Of a DNA stretch of 35,137 nt, positions 1-8,519 are shown in pieces. Location: positions 1 through 35,137 of the forward strand of contig JAFMDO010000011.1 of NCBI GenBank assembly GCA_017857245.1, in the 5' to 3' direction. The position numbers and the translations under genes were made by a program. The notes under the pieces were generated by a model that did no database searches, had not been told where the DNA came from, and saw only the letters and a list, made by a program, of their open reading frames with translations. This stretch comes from Pontimonas sp. Lineage in GTDB: Bacteria; Actinomycetota; Actinomycetes; Actinomycetales; Microbacteriaceae. The number at the start of each line of letters is the position of its first letter. The first letter of the stretch is position 1.

Positions 1-1
1 C

Positions 2-367
2 ATAGGGCACCCCCACGTCTTCTCGCGGCTGGATGCCCTTGATCGAGACAGCTGGGTGATTAGCTCCTTGGTGGTAGCGGAGCTTCAGTTCGGGCTGGAA
101 AAGGGTCAGCTGACGCCTCGGTCCCATGAAGCCCTGAGCAAGTTTTTATGCAGTGCCGCTGTGATTCCCTTTGACCTTGCAGCGGCGCAGGAAGCTGCCA
201 CCGTGCGATGGGAGCTTGAGGCCCTGGGCAAACCCTCGGGAGCGGTTGATCAGATGATTGCCGGGCACGCCCGGGTACTCGGTGCAACCCTGGTGAGCGC
301 CAATACGAAGTATTTCCGTCATGTCCCAGGGCTGAGCCTGGAGAACTGGTTCGAGGGGGACCACTAA
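2..367 (+). CDS. vapC: PIN-domain toxin, VapC type (5' end outside window)
   Basis: This is a ribonuclease toxin of a type II toxin-antitoxin pair. The frame is open back to base 2, so the gene enters from the left edge and its N-terminal Asp strand is not visible. Visible PIN features are the helix with the conserved acidic residue (SSLVVAELQFG), a second acidic position in GAVDQMIAGHA, and the C-terminal ALGATLVxxNTxxF...VPGLxLENW-like ending, here GATLVSANTKYF and PGLSLENW. These match the family closely. The usual TNN triplet reads SAN. The GTG at 56 lies inside the fold and is unlikely to be the real start. The antitoxin would lie upstream, outside the window. It converges on the FAD oxidase gene that ends at 401. 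Confidence 0.82.
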   Translation: MGHPHVFSRLDALDRDSWVISSLVVAELQFGLEKGQLTPRSHEALSKFLCSAAVIPFDLAAAQEAATVRWELEALGKPSGAVDQMIAGHARVLGATLVSANTKYFRHVPGLSLENWFEGDH

Positions 368-400
368 GTCACACTCTTCATCACTCCTGATGGTGACGGT

Positions 401-1774
401 CTATGGCGTAAAAACTTTCCCAGGATTCAGGATTCCCAGTGGGTCAAAAACTTCCTTAATCTTTCGCTGTAATTCCCATTGGGTTTGGCCCAGTTCTTCC
501 AGAAGCCACTTTCTTTTTAGCAACCCCACACCGTGTTCCCCGGTGAGGGTGCCCCCGAGTGCTACCGCCTGACGAAATAAGGCGTCAGCGGCTGACCATA
601 TTTCTGCTGGCACCTCGTCACCGGTGTAAAGAAAGTTGGGGTGTAAGTTGCCATCCCCGGCATGGGCCACCGTGGGAATTTCGATTCCAAACTCTTTTTC
701 AATCTCTCGGATGGCTGCGAACATGGCACCGATTTGAGATCGAGGGACAGCGACGTCCTCAATCAACACCGTGCCCTGAGCCTCCATCGCCGGGTGCATG
801 GAGCGACGGAACTCGATCAGGTCTTCCCGATCCTGCCCCACCTCAACGTCGATACCGCATTCTCGCCAGGTTTCTGCGATGCGTTCGGCCTCTTCTTCTG
901 AACCGGGCCCATCGGCCTGAGCGATGAGCTGCACGGTGCCAGGGTGGTCAATCTTCTGGGCAAGCAAGTTCGAGATGTGACGAACAGATGCTTCATCCAA
1001 CAACTCCATGATCGCTGGCTTGAGCCCGCGGGCGATCGTGTGCTCGATGGCGCCGGTGGCCACACTCATGTGTGGAGCGCGCCCGGAGATCGTCCACACG
1101 GGGTGCGGGTCGAGGGGTTCGAGCGACACCCGGGCTTCGCAAATGATGCCCAGGGTGCCCTCACTGCCCACCATCAATGCGGCAAGGTCATAGCCGGTCA
1201 CGCCTTTGACGCTTTTGTGGCCGACCTTCAGGATTTCTCCACTGGCCAGCACCACGGTCAGCTCTAGTACCGACTCTCGGGTCACCCCGTACTTCACGCA
1301 CAACAAGCCACCGGCGTTTGTGGCGATGTTGCCCCCCACCGTTGACCACTTGCGACTGGCGGGATCAGGCGTGAACCACAATCCCTGTTCCTTGGCTGCT
1401 TCGTTCAGGTCGTGATTGATCACTCCCGCTTGCACCACAGCCCATCGATCACTCGCAGAAATCTCCAGGATGGCGTTCATTTTCGCCAGCGAGAGGACGA
1501 TTTCTCCGGGGCCGCCAATGGCGCCCCCGGCAAGGCCACTCCCGGCGCCTCGCGTCACCAGGGGAATCTGGTGCTGGGAGGCAATGGTAACCACCTTCAC
1601 CACATCCTCGAGCGCGAGAGCCTCGACCACACACAAAGGGGGTCGCGCGCTGGTGTGCCCAGATTTATCCGACATCAGGGCACGGAGTTGTTCCGGTTCC
1701 AGAACGAGTGCGTGGGGCAATTCCTGCAACAGCTGCTCGAGTACAAGGGAATGCTTCGATGCGGGATCGCTCAT
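401..1774 (-). CDS. FAD-linked oxidase, GlcD / D-lactate dehydrogenase type
   Basis: A 457-residue FAD-binding type 4 oxidoreductase (GlcD/Dld family) that oxidises a 2-hydroxy acid such as D-lactate or glycolate to the 2-oxo acid. The FAD-binding loop RGAGSGLAGG is near residue 75, followed by PDPASRKWSTVGGNIATNAGG. The C-terminal oxidase domain carries HAGDGNLHP, GEHGVG and the terminal FDPLGILNPGK, all standard for the family. The ATG at 1774 is preceded by AGGAC. It lies downstream of the L-lactate dehydrogenase on the same strand, separated by 280 bp holding a PIN relic. Oxidative fucose breakdown yields L-lactate, so this enzyme probably takes the D-isomer or glycolate. The exact substrate cannot be read from sequence. 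Confidence 0.88.
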   Translation of the reverse strand: MSDPASKHSLVLEQLLQELPHALVLEPEQLRALMSDKSGHTSARPPLCVVEALALEDVVKVVTIASQHQIPLVTRGAGSGLAGGAIGGPGEIVLSLAKMNAILEISASDRWAVVQAGVINHDLNEAAKEQGLWFTPDPASRKWSTVGGNIATNAGGLLCVKYGVTRESVLELTVVLASGEILKVGHKSVKGVTGYDLAALMVGSEGTLGIICEARVSLEPLDPHPVWTISGRAPHMSVATGAIEHTIARGLKPAIMELLDEASVRHISNLLAQKIDHPGTVQLIAQADGPGSEEEAERIAETWRECGIDVEVGQDREDLIEFRRSMHPAMEAQGTVLIEDVAVPRSQIGAMFAAIREIEKEFGIEIPTVAHAGDGNLHPNFLYTGDEVPAEIWSAADALFRQAVALGGTLTGEHGVGLLKRKWLLEELGQTQWELQRKIKEVFDPLGILNPGKVFTP

Positions 1775-1823
1775 GAGGGTGTCCTGATCACTGGGTGTTC
1801 TCCCAAGCTTAGAAGGCGGAGCA

Positions 1824-2045
1824 GTGGATAGGCAGAAAAGGCTGTCCTCAGCGTTCCCGTTTTCTTTTCTCGACGTAGCCTCGGTGGTGTGGGAATTGCG
1901 CCATAACTTTTCCCTGTACGACGCGTTGTACGTCGCGATTGCGTTGACTCACCAGGCACCCTTGGCCACTTTGGATCGGAAAATGGCCTCATCTGCCGCC
2001 GGCTATTGCACGGTGCTGGTGGGGCCCCCTCATATTCGGGCGTGA
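1824..2045 (+). pseudogene. Remnant of a VapC-like PIN domain (C-terminal part)
   Basis: A short open frame whose residues from about 15 onward resemble only the C-terminal half of a PIN-domain toxin: VWELRHNFSLYDALYVAIAL, then APLATLDRKMA and a strand ending CTVLVGP. Both downstream acidic positions (YDALYVA and TLDRKMA) are present. The N-terminal half with the first catalytic Asp and the Glu is missing, and the upstream frame gives no PIN sequence. The frame opens with a GTG at 1824 that has no convincing ribosome binding site. It lies antisense in the gap between the two lactate oxidase genes. I read it as a decayed toxin gene. A translated fragment cannot be excluded. Confidence 0.68.
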
Positions 2046-2054
2046 TTCCGTGCT

Positions 2055-3287
2055 TTAGACCCTTGGCAAGAGCCTTCGCAGTTGAGTAACGTGGCCGGGC
2101 TCGAGCTCCTCCAGGGAGGCAACACCCAAAAGGCGCATCGTCCGCGTCATCTGTTCGGTCAGAATATGGAACATCCGATCAACGCCTTGTGTGCCACCGG
2201 CCATCAAGCCATACAAGTAGGCGCGACCGACCATCGTGAAGCGGGCTCCCATCGCTATGGCAGCGACAATGTCGGCACCGGACATAATTCCCGTGTCGAC
2301 ATGAACCTCAACATCTTTGCCAACCTCTTTGACCACGGAAGGCAGAAGGTGGAACGGAATGGGCGCGCGGTCTAGCTGGCGTCCCCCGTGGTTGGAGAGA
2401 ACAATTCCATCTACGCCCATGGTGGCCAGCTTCTTCGAGTCCTCCAGACCTTGAACGCCCTTTACGACGAGTTTGCCTTTCCACTGCTTTTTTATCCACG
2501 CCAAATCTTCATAGGTCACGGTGGGGTCAAACATGTGATCTAACAGTTCCCCCACAGTTCCTTGCCAGGAGGAAAGGGAGGCGAACTCCAGCGGGTCGGT
2601 CGTTAGAAAATCAAACCACCACCACGGTCGAGGAAGCGCGTTCAGCACGGTCCCCATCGTCAACGCCGGGGGAATAGAAAAGCCATTTCGTTTATCTCTA
2701 AGCCTCGCGCCAGCCACCGGCACATCGACGGTAACCATCAAAGTATCTACGCCTGCTTGCGCGGCACGCTCCACCAACTCCATTGAGCGTTCGCGGTCTT
2801 TCCACATGTAGAGCTGGAACCAGTTACGCCCCTCTGGGGCAACCTGCTGGACGTGTTCGATAGAGCGCGTTCCCATCGTTGACAGCGTGAAGGGCACCCC
2901 CCACTTTGCTGCCATAGAGGCACCCGCGTCTTCCCCGTCGGACTGCATCATTCGGGTGAAGCCTGTGGGGGCAATCCCCACCGGGAAAGCCACGGGAGAC
3001 CCCAATACATCCCACGAGGTGGACACCTGGGATACATCGCGCAAAATAGAGGGCTGAAATTCGACATCCTCGAAGGCTTGTCGGGCGCGAGCTAACGATA
3101 TTTCGGCTTCAGCGGAACCGTCGCAGTAATCAAAGGGCGCTTTGGGTGTTCGACGCTTGGCGATGGTGCGCAAATCCCAGAGCGTGAGGGCAGATTCCAG
3201 ACGCCGCTTCTTGAAATTCAGTGTTGGCGTTTTGAATTTCAATAACGGTGCCAACTCAGCGGGCCTGGGAAAACGACGCTTTGTCAT
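2055..3287 (-). CDS. lldD: FMN-dependent L-lactate dehydrogenase / alpha-hydroxy acid oxidase
   Basis: A 410-residue TIM-barrel flavoprotein of the LldD/glycolate-oxidase family that oxidises L-lactate to pyruvate. Family signatures are [11 protein letters not shown] near residue 52, the substrate-binding segment [11 protein letters not shown], and the active-site block [13 protein letters not shown] with catalytic His and substrate-binding Arg, followed by [12 protein letters not shown] and [13 protein letters not shown] for FMN phosphate. A longer frame starts at a GTG at 3320, but the ATG at 3287 has AAGGA eight bases upstream and overlaps the stop of the upstream hydrolase (TGATG), so 3287 is preferred. 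Context gives it a clear job: L-lactate is the expected end product of the fucose pathway encoded next door. Confidence 0.9.
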   Translation of the reverse strand: MTKRRFPRPAELAPLLKFKTPTLNFKKRRLESALTLWDLRTIAKRRTPKAPFDYCDGSAEAEISLARARQAFEDVEFQPSILRDVSQVSTSWDVLGSPVAFPVGIAPTGFTRMMQSDGEDAGASMAAKWGVPFTLSTMGTRSIEHVQQVAPEGRNWFQLYMWKDRERSMELVERAAQAGVDTLMVTVDVPVAGARLRDKRNGFSIPPALTMGTVLNALPRPWWWFDFLTTDPLEFASLSSWQGTVGELLDHMFDPTVTYEDLAWIKKQWKGKLVVKGVQGLEDSKKLATMGVDGIVLSNHGGRQLDRAPIPFHLLPSVVKEVGKDVEVHVDTGIMSGADIVAAIAMGARFTMVGRAYLYGLMAGGTQGVDRMFHILTEQMTRTMRLLGVASLEELEPGHVTQLRRLLPRV

Positions 3288-4249
3288 CAGAGGGTTCCTT
3301 CCAGTATTCGATCGAGCCACATTTTTCGCGAGGAAATGGCTAATTGGGAAACGTGGGCGCTAGGAAATGTCAGGTCGAATCCGTGAAATGCCCCAGCCCA
3401 AAGGTGGAGTTCCACCGTAACGTCGGATGAGGCGAGGCGCTCGGCATACTCAACAACCTCGCTGCGGAACACTTCTAGTGCTCCGACGTCAAGATATGTC
3501 GGGGGCAAACCTGAAAGGTTCTTCTCTAAAGAAGGGGATGCATACGGGCTCACTTCACTGGTGTGCCGCCGACTTCCCAACAGGGCGTTCCACCCGGTGT
3601 CGTTGCTTTCTCTGTCCCAGAGGCCTAGTTGGGAGAACTGGCGGCTTGATGCGGTGTCGTTTGATTCATCAAGCATGGGACACATCAACAATTGGCCGGC
3701 GAGCACAGGCCCACCCCGGTCTCGGCTCATGAGCGCGAGGCCGGCGGCGAGGCCACCCCCGGCGCTCATCCCAACGGCAATGAGGGGAATGTCACCATGC
3801 TTGTCGCTCACGTCCTTGGCAAAGGAAACAAACCCGTCATAACAGTCGTTGAGTGGCGTCGGGTCGGGATACTCAGGGGCGAGGCGATAGTCCACACTCA
3901 TGCAGACAAGATTCTCCGCCTCTACCCAATCAGCCATCAAGTCCATGCCAATCAGACGATCGCCCGCAATCATCCCACCACTGTGAATATGGAAGAGGGC
4001 TGCCCGCGGGTGTGTGCTGCCTTTCTTCGTGAGCGTGGTCGCCAGCAGGCTCGTTCCGTCCCGGCTGAGAACGGAACTCTCCTGGAGATCCACCTCACGG
4101 CCGTCGGTGAGGGCTTCGGCTCCCGGGGACCTAAATTGTTCGCGTAACTCTGTGATGCCCTCTGGTTGCAGTGGAACTCGCCCAATTTCTGGGGACGAGT
4201 CGAGCATGCTCTGCAACTCGCGGTCATACCGTGGTGGCTTCTGCGACAT
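3287..4249 (-). CDS. Alpha/beta hydrolase, HSL-type esterase
   Basis: A 320-residue alpha/beta hydrolase of the hormone-sensitive-lipase type. The oxyanion-hole segment is HSGG (residues 89-92, in place of the commoner HGGG), the nucleophile elbow is GMSAGG with Ser162, and a C-terminal FHGFD supplies the catalytic His at 289. An acidic residue in [12 protein letters not shown] is the probable third member. There is no signal peptide, so it acts in the cytoplasm. A TTG start at 4270 is possible, but ATG 4249 is more likely. A TATACT hexamer lies six bases before this ATG, which would suit a leaderless transcript. It is the first gene of the leftward operon with lldD. A role in removing acetyl or other ester groups from an imported sugar is inference. 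Confidence 0.82.
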   Translation of the reverse strand: MSQKPPRYDRELQSMLDSSPEIGRVPLQPEGITELREQFRSPGAEALTDGREVDLQESSVLSRDGTSLLATTLTKKGSTHPRAALFHIHSGGMIAGDRLIGMDLMADWVEAENLVCMSVDYRLAPEYPDPTPLNDCYDGFVSFAKDVSDKHGDIPLIAVGMSAGGGLAAGLALMSRDRGGPVLAGQLLMCPMLDESNDTASSRQFSQLGLWDRESNDTGWNALLGSRRHTSEVSPYASPSLEKNLSGLPPTYLDVGALEVFRSEVVEYAERLASSDVTVELHLWAGAFHGFDLTFPSAHVSQLAISSRKMWLDRILEGTL

Positions 4250-4279
4250 GATGCGAGTATAGACCCCCAACTTGATAAC

Positions 4280-4292
4280 CTATAGGATGTAG
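4280..4292. promoter_or_regulatory. Regulon motif site 1 (hydrolase-lldD / RraA-fucose divergent promoter)
   Basis: CTATAGGATGTAG on the plus strand, reverse complement CTACATCCTATAG, an imperfect dyad. It lies in the 83-bp gap between the divergent starts at 4249 and 4333. It shares the ATCCTA core with five other sites in the window. Inferred to be an operator for the GntR/FCD regulator encoded at 7672. Confidence 0.62.
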
Positions 4293-4332
4293 TATCCCCC
4301 CGATTGTTCAGATGAGGCGAGGAGTCTTTGCA

Positions 4333-5007
4333 ATGTCCGGCCAGCTAGACACTCTCCCCTGGGGCGAGGACCCCCTAGATTCCTCGATCACGGTTTCCAT
4401 GCTTTCTGATTCCCTCGATAGGGCAGGGCTTCGAAGCCAAGTTCTTGCCTCCCGGCTCCAGCCTCTGGTTCCCTTGACACGAGCAACAGGGCGGGCAAGA
4501 ACCGCTCTCTTTGTGCCCGATGACACCATTGATCCTGAGCGCCCCTACGATGACGCCATCGACTTTATCGATGGATCTCAGCCGGGGGATTTCATCGTAG
4601 TCTCCACTTCTGAATCAAACGCGTCGGCTTTTTGGGGAGAACTCTTCAGCGCCGCCGCGCACGGAAGACACGCAGCCGGGATGCTCACGGATGGAAACGT
4701 CCGGGACTCGGACAAAATTATGGCATTGCGTTTCCCGGTATTCGCCGCCAGCAGGCGCCCCATAGATTTTCGCGGGCGGATGAAAATTGAATCTCAACAA
4801 ACCACGGTGCACATCGGCGGCGTAGCGATTGAGCCAGGCGACCTCATTGCGGCCGATGACGATGGAATTGTGGTAATTCCCCACGCCAGCGAGAGGGAAG
4901 TTATCGAATTTGCCCGGGAGAGAGCCCGCGCAGAATCGACCGTTCTCGCTGAGTTACTTGCCGGTGCGACGCTTCGCGACGTCTGGACCCGGCACGGGAT
5001 TTTGTAA
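4333..5007 (+). CDS. RraA-like protein, possible 2-oxoacid aldolase
   Basis: A 224-residue member of the RraA / HMG-CHA aldolase fold. The metal and substrate motif is visible as GNVRDSDKI (Arg and Asp typical of the aldolase branch), with the following ADDDGIVVIP strand also conserved. ATG 4333 is preferred over ATG 4312 because GAGGAG sits eight bases before it. It heads the rightward operon with mutarotase, fuconate dehydratase and fucose dehydrogenase. Known family activities include class II pyruvate aldolases acting on 4-hydroxy-2-oxo acids. Here it could cleave 2-keto-3-deoxyfuconate to pyruvate and lactaldehyde, but that is inference. An RNase E inhibitor role is less likely in this operon. 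Confidence 0.78.
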   Translation: MSGQLDTLPWGEDPLDSSITVSMLSDSLDRAGLRSQVLASRLQPLVPLTRATGRARTALFVPDDTIDPERPYDDAIDFIDGSQPGDFIVVSTSESNASAFWGELFSAAAHGRHAAGMLTDGNVRDSDKIMALRFPVFAASRRPIDFRGRMKIESQQTTVHIGGVAIEPGDLIAADDDGIVVIPHASEREVIEFARERARAESTVLAELLAGATLRDVWTRHGIL

Positions 5008-5026
5008 ATAGATTAAGGAGAAGAAA

Positions 5027-5359
5027 ATGGGATCTGTCCAAAGAATAGCTTCGGTCATCAACCTTGACCCAGAGGGTATCGAAGAGTACGAGCAGCTTCA
5101 CGCCGCAGTCTGGCCCGCTGTCTTGGCAAAAATATCTGAATGTAACATCCAGAACTATTCGATCTACCGCTATGGGGTTCTACTTTTCTCCTATTTTGAA
5201 TATGTTGGCGAGGATATGGATGGCGACATGGAGTTGATGGGGCAGGATCCCAACACTCAGGACTGGTGGGCAGTCTGCAAACCGCTCCAGCGTCCCGTTT
5301 CCGAAATACTCGAGGACGAGTGGTGGCACACTCTCCCCGAAGTGTTCCACCACGACTAG
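5027..5359 (+). CDS. L-fucose/L-rhamnose mutarotase family protein
   Basis: A 110-residue dimeric alpha-beta-barrel protein of the RhaM family, which interconverts anomers of 6-deoxyhexoses so the dehydrogenase receives the right form. The hallmark YEQLHAAVWPAVLAKI (conserved Tyr and His, then WP) is at residues 24-39, followed by NYSIYRYG and the tryptophan pair in TQDWWAV. Length is typical. AAGGAG lies just before the ATG. It sits 19 bp after the RraA-like gene and 25 bp before the fuconate dehydratase, so it is part of that operon. The operon context favours L-fucose over L-rhamnose as substrate. Confidence 0.86.
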   Translation: MGSVQRIASVINLDPEGIEEYEQLHAAVWPAVLAKISECNIQNYSIYRYGVLLFSYFEYVGEDMDGDMELMGQDPNTQDWWAVCKPLQRPVSEILEDEWWHTLPEVFHHD

Positions 5360-5384
5360 CAACTGAGCCCGAGAGCTGGACCCC

Positions 5385-6683
5385 ATGAGAAAAATAAATC
5401 ACTGGCACACCGAAGACATCCGGTTCCCCACCTCGAAAGAGCTGGACGGGTCTGACGCTATGAATCCAGACCCTGATTACTCCGCTGCCTATATATCTTT
5501 CGGCCACCATGGCGAAACCCTCTCGGCGGGCCACGCATCAGTTTTCACCATAGGCCGCGGTAACGATGTGCAGGTGGCAGCTCTTGAAGCGCTAAAGCCT
5601 TTTGTGGTGGGCCGAGATTTGGACGAGTTGCTGGCGGACATGGGCGCTCTCTATAAGGAGCTAACCGGTGATTCCCAACTGCGGTGGCTGGGCCCGGAAA
5701 AGGGGGTCATGCATATGGCCATTGGCGCTGTAATCAACGCCCTGTGGGACATCAAAGCCAGAGAAGAGAGCATGCCATTGTGGGAGCTACTGGCTAGTTT
5801 CTCCCCGGAGGAGCTGTGCAATCTGATCGACTTTAGGTACCTTTCTAGTGCTCTTACTCCAGAAGAGGCCCTCGACATCTTTGTGCGCGCCGAAGATGGC
5901 CGCCCCGAACGGATAGCTGCCTTGCGCGCTGAGGGGTATCCGGCCTATACAACAAGCCCCGGATGGCTCGGTTATGACGATGAAAAGCTTGAGAGATTGT
6001 GCAAGGAAGCTCAGGCGGACGGGTTTTCCCGCATCAAGTTGAAGGTTGGCGGGAACCTCCAGGATGACATTCGGCGGATGGGCATTGCGCGAGCTGCCTG
6101 CGGCGACGGGTACCCCATTGCTATTGATGCGAACCAACGCTGGGAAATCAGCGAGGCAATTGAGTGGATTAAGGCCCTGGCTCCTTTCGGAATTGACTGG
6201 ATAGAGGAACCCACCAGTCCCGACGATGTTGCTGGCCACCGGGAGATTGCTCGCGGGGTCGAGCCTGTTCGGGTATCCACCGGAGAGCACATGGCCAACC
6301 GTGTGGTGGCGCGTCAGCTGCTCGAGAGCCAAGCTGTCGGGCTGCTCCAAATCGACAGCGCGCGAGTCGCCGGCGTAAACGAAAACATCGCCATCCTTGC
6401 CCTCGCCGCCAAATTCGGGGTCCCGGTGTTTCCTCATGCCGGGGGAGTGGGTCTCTGTGAAGCAGTCCAGCATGTGGCGTTCTTCGATTATGTCGCCTTG
6501 ACCGGGATGAAAGAAGACCGCGCAATCGAGTATGTCCAGCATCTGCATGATCACTATGTTGATCCCGTGGTCGTGAAGGATGGGCGCTACTGGCCCTCAG
6601 ACGTGCCGGGCAATAGCCAGGAGATTCTCGAAGTCACGCGTCAGGATTATGCCTACCCTGATGGCATCATCTGGGGCAGCTAA
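5385..6683 (+). CDS. L-fuconate dehydratase (enolase superfamily)
   Basis: A 432-residue enolase-superfamily enzyme dehydrating L-fuconate to 2-keto-3-deoxy-L-fuconate. The N-terminal capping domain contains [18 protein letters not shown] and [19 protein letters not shown], both highly conserved in known fuconate dehydratases. The barrel carries KLK at 218-220, the Mg ligands Asp248 (IDAN), Glu274 (EEPTSPDD) and Glu301 (STGEH), Asp324, His351 ([11 protein letters not shown]) and Glu382. These positions coincide with my recollection of the numbering of the Xanthomonas enzyme, which also supports the ATG at 5385. Substrate assignment is stronger here than for most enolase-family proteins. It shares the operon with the mutarotase and the fucose dehydrogenase. 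Confidence 0.95.
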   Translation: MRKINHWHTEDIRFPTSKELDGSDAMNPDPDYSAAYISFGHHGETLSAGHASVFTIGRGNDVQVAALEALKPFVVGRDLDELLADMGALYKELTGDSQLRWLGPEKGVMHMAIGAVINALWDIKAREESMPLWELLASFSPEELCNLIDFRYLSSALTPEEALDIFVRAEDGRPERIAALRAEGYPAYTTSPGWLGYDDEKLERLCKEAQADGFSRIKLKVGGNLQDDIRRMGIARAACGDGYPIAIDANQRWEISEAIEWIKALAPFGIDWIEEPTSPDDVAGHREIARGVEPVRVSTGEHMANRVVARQLLESQAVGLLQIDSARVAGVNENIAILALAAKFGVPVFPHAGGVGLCEAVQHVAFFDYVALTGMKEDRAIEYVQHLHDHYVDPVVVKDGRYWPSDVPGNSQEILEVTRQDYAYPDGIIWGS

Positions 6684-6685
6684 GG

Positions 6686-7678
6686 ATGACAATCCCTACT
6701 GTGGCGCTCGGCCAGGGTGGAATTGTCACGAGCTCACTGTCTTTTGGTGGCGCTGTCATCGGCAACCTCTTCACGGAGGTCAGCGATGAACAGGCCGAGG
6801 AAGCCCTGTCGGTTTCGTATGAAGCGGGGATCCGATATTTTGACACCGCGCCGCACTACGGGCTGGGACTCTCAGAACACCGTATGGGCAGGTTCCTCTC
6901 GGGACTCGACCGCTCGTCGGTCACGCTTTCCACCAAGATGGGCCGGCTTATCCGGCCCAATCCGAACTATGCAGGTGGCCAGGACACCCAAGGATTTGCG
7001 GTCTCGGGGAAGCTCCACCGCGAGGTCGACTATTCCTATGATGCGACGATGCGCTCCCTGGAGGAGTCGTTGGAGAGGCTCCAGACCGATTACGTGGATG
7101 TCGTGTTTGTCCACGACCCTGACGACCACGAGGCAGAGGCCCTGGAAGGGGCTTTCCCGGCTCTGGAAAAACTTCGCTCCGAAGGTGTGATTCGCTCCTA
7201 TGGGGCGGGGATGAACCAATCTGCGATGCTGACGCGGTTCATCCAGAGAACAGATCTAGACGTGGTGATGCTTGCCGGTCGGTTTTCACTCCTGGAGCAG
7301 CCTGCTCTCGAGGATCTTCTTCCCCTGGCCCAGAGCAAGGGGATTTCCGTCGTGGCGGCGGGAGTATTTAACTCCGGGATCCTGGCGCGGGAGTACCCTC
7401 CCGATGGCTCGCACTACAACTACGACATCGCTCCGGCGGACATTCTTGCCAAGGCCCGTGAGCTTGCTCGCGTATGCGTGGAGCACGGCTATTCGCTGCC
7501 GCAAGTTGCCGCTCAGTTCCCCTTGACTCACCCTGCTGTTTCGGTGGTGTGCCTCGGAGCAAGAAATGGCGACCAGGCGCTCAGAAACGCAGCCTTATTT
7601 GATGAGCTAATCCCCGAGCAGTTCTACCGCGACCTGTTGGAGCAAGGCCTGCTCAGCGAGGGCTCGCTTCGTTACTGA
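6686..7678 (+). CDS. Aldo/keto reductase, L-fucose dehydrogenase type
   Basis: A 330-residue aldo/keto reductase of the D-threo-aldose / L-fucose 1-dehydrogenase group, oxidising L-fucose to the lactone with NAD(P). The catalytic tetrad is visible: Asp and Tyr in RYFDTAPHYGLGLSE, Lys in LSTKMGRL and His in VFVHDPDDHE. The N-terminal GGIVTSSLSFGGAVIGNLF is characteristic of this branch. The ATG is only 2 bp after the dehydratase stop and has no well-spaced ribosome binding site, so translation is probably coupled. It is the last gene of the operon. Its stop overlaps the convergent stop of the GntR regulator. It performs the first oxidation of the pathway. Confidence 0.9.
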   Translation: MTIPTVALGQGGIVTSSLSFGGAVIGNLFTEVSDEQAEEALSVSYEAGIRYFDTAPHYGLGLSEHRMGRFLSGLDRSSVTLSTKMGRLIRPNPNYAGGQDTQGFAVSGKLHREVDYSYDATMRSLEESLERLQTDYVDVVFVHDPDDHEAEALEGAFPALEKLRSEGVIRSYGAGMNQSAMLTRFIQRTDLDVVMLAGRFSLLEQPALEDLLPLAQSKGISVVAAGVFNSGILAREYPPDGSHYNYDIAPADILAKARELARVCVEHGYSLPQVAAQFPLTHPAVSVVCLGARNGDQALRNAALFDELIPEQFYRDLLEQGLLSEGSLRY

Positions 7679-8439
7679 TTTTCTTCCATCATCGACATGG
7701 TGGGGCCAAAGCGTTCCAAAGAACTGTTGATGTGCGCGAGCATTAATGTTGAAGCCTTATCTTGGTCTCCTGCGGAAATTGCGTCGGCAATGGCTTGATG
7801 CTCAGTGAAGGCCAGGAATCCCGATTTTGGTTCGTAATAGAGCTCGAAGAGTTCGCGGATGACGGCGGCATCTTTTCGGTCTTCGCGCAATCTGGTTTTG
7901 AGAACCGTGTACAGCCTGAAGAGGTGTAAGTGGCAGTGCGTTCGTATGTATGCTTCGCGAACAAAGTCACTCCCGGAAAGCTCGGCCACCAGCGCGTGAA
8001 ATCTGGCGTCATGCTCACTCATCGCCTTGTACGAGTCTTCCGTGTTGAGGTGTTGAGCGTCCTTTCCCGCAGTGAGTTCCGCAGCCAGGCGCTCCCTGCC
8101 GTCCTCTGTGATTCCTCGCGCCGCGGTCATAGCGGCCCAAGGCTCGATGATTCCGCGAAACTGAAAAAGATCTTTGAGCTCTGAGGCGCTGAGCAAAGCG
8201 GTCGCCTGATATCCGCGAAGGGGTTCCTTAATGACTAGGTCATCGGACTCCAACCTCGCCAATGCTTCTCTCACCGGCGTTTGGGAGACATCTAACTCCC
8301 GGGCGAGGGCGTCAATGTTGATTCTCTCGCCGGGAGCTATTTCATGCGTGAGCAACATTTCGCGAACGCGGTTGTAGGTTTCGTCCGACAAGACGGTTCG
8401 GAGGGGTCGAGAGATTCGGGCTTTGGGCGCTTCTGCCAT
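7672..8439 (-). CDS. GntR-family regulator with FCD domain (FadR type)
   Basis: A 255-residue transcription factor. An N-terminal winged helix (VRREMLL-like start, then INIDALARELDVSQTPVREA and the wing) spans about residues 15-80. The C-terminal all-helical FCD ligand domain has the metal-binding set: Asp and His in EHDARFHALVAELSGSD, His in THCHLHLFRLY and His in FTEHQAIADAI. FCD regulators usually bind sugar acids or other small acids. It is the second gene after the keto-deoxyfuconate dehydrogenase, so it is probably controlled by the motif at 9332, giving autoregulation. It is the only FadR-type regulator in the island and the natural candidate to read the six 13-bp sites. ATG 8439 is chosen. 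GTG 8442, with AGGAG eight bases upstream, is an alternative. Confidence 0.9.
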   Translation of the reverse strand: MAEAPKARISRPLRTVLSDETYNRVREMLLTHEIAPGERINIDALARELDVSQTPVREALARLESDDLVIKEPLRGYQATALLSASELKDLFQFRGIIEPWAAMTAARGITEDGRERLAAELTAGKDAQHLNTEDSYKAMSEHDARFHALVAELSGSDFVREAYIRTHCHLHLFRLYTVLKTRLREDRKDAAVIRELFELYYEPKSGFLAFTEHQAIADAISAGDQDKASTLMLAHINSSLERFGPTMSMMEENQ

Positions 8440-8519
8440 CACTCGTTTGTCTCCTGCTCTCAACTGTTGAAAGAAAGTCTAGCTCTCGAGGGCGGTGCTA
8501 CCGGGATTGGGCCAGGAAC

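Noticed and set aside
2-367. vapC gene starting at GTG 56
   Set aside because: The frame is open to the window edge, and the GTG codes for a residue inside the conserved second element of the PIN fold.
368-400. Small CATCA-CTCC-TGATG hairpin as terminator between vapC and the FAD oxidase
   Set aside because: Only a 5-bp stem without a T-run.
5787-6554. 255-codon antisense frame inside the fuconate dehydratase
   Set aside because: It lies entirely opposite a strongly conserved gene and its translation resembles no protein family.
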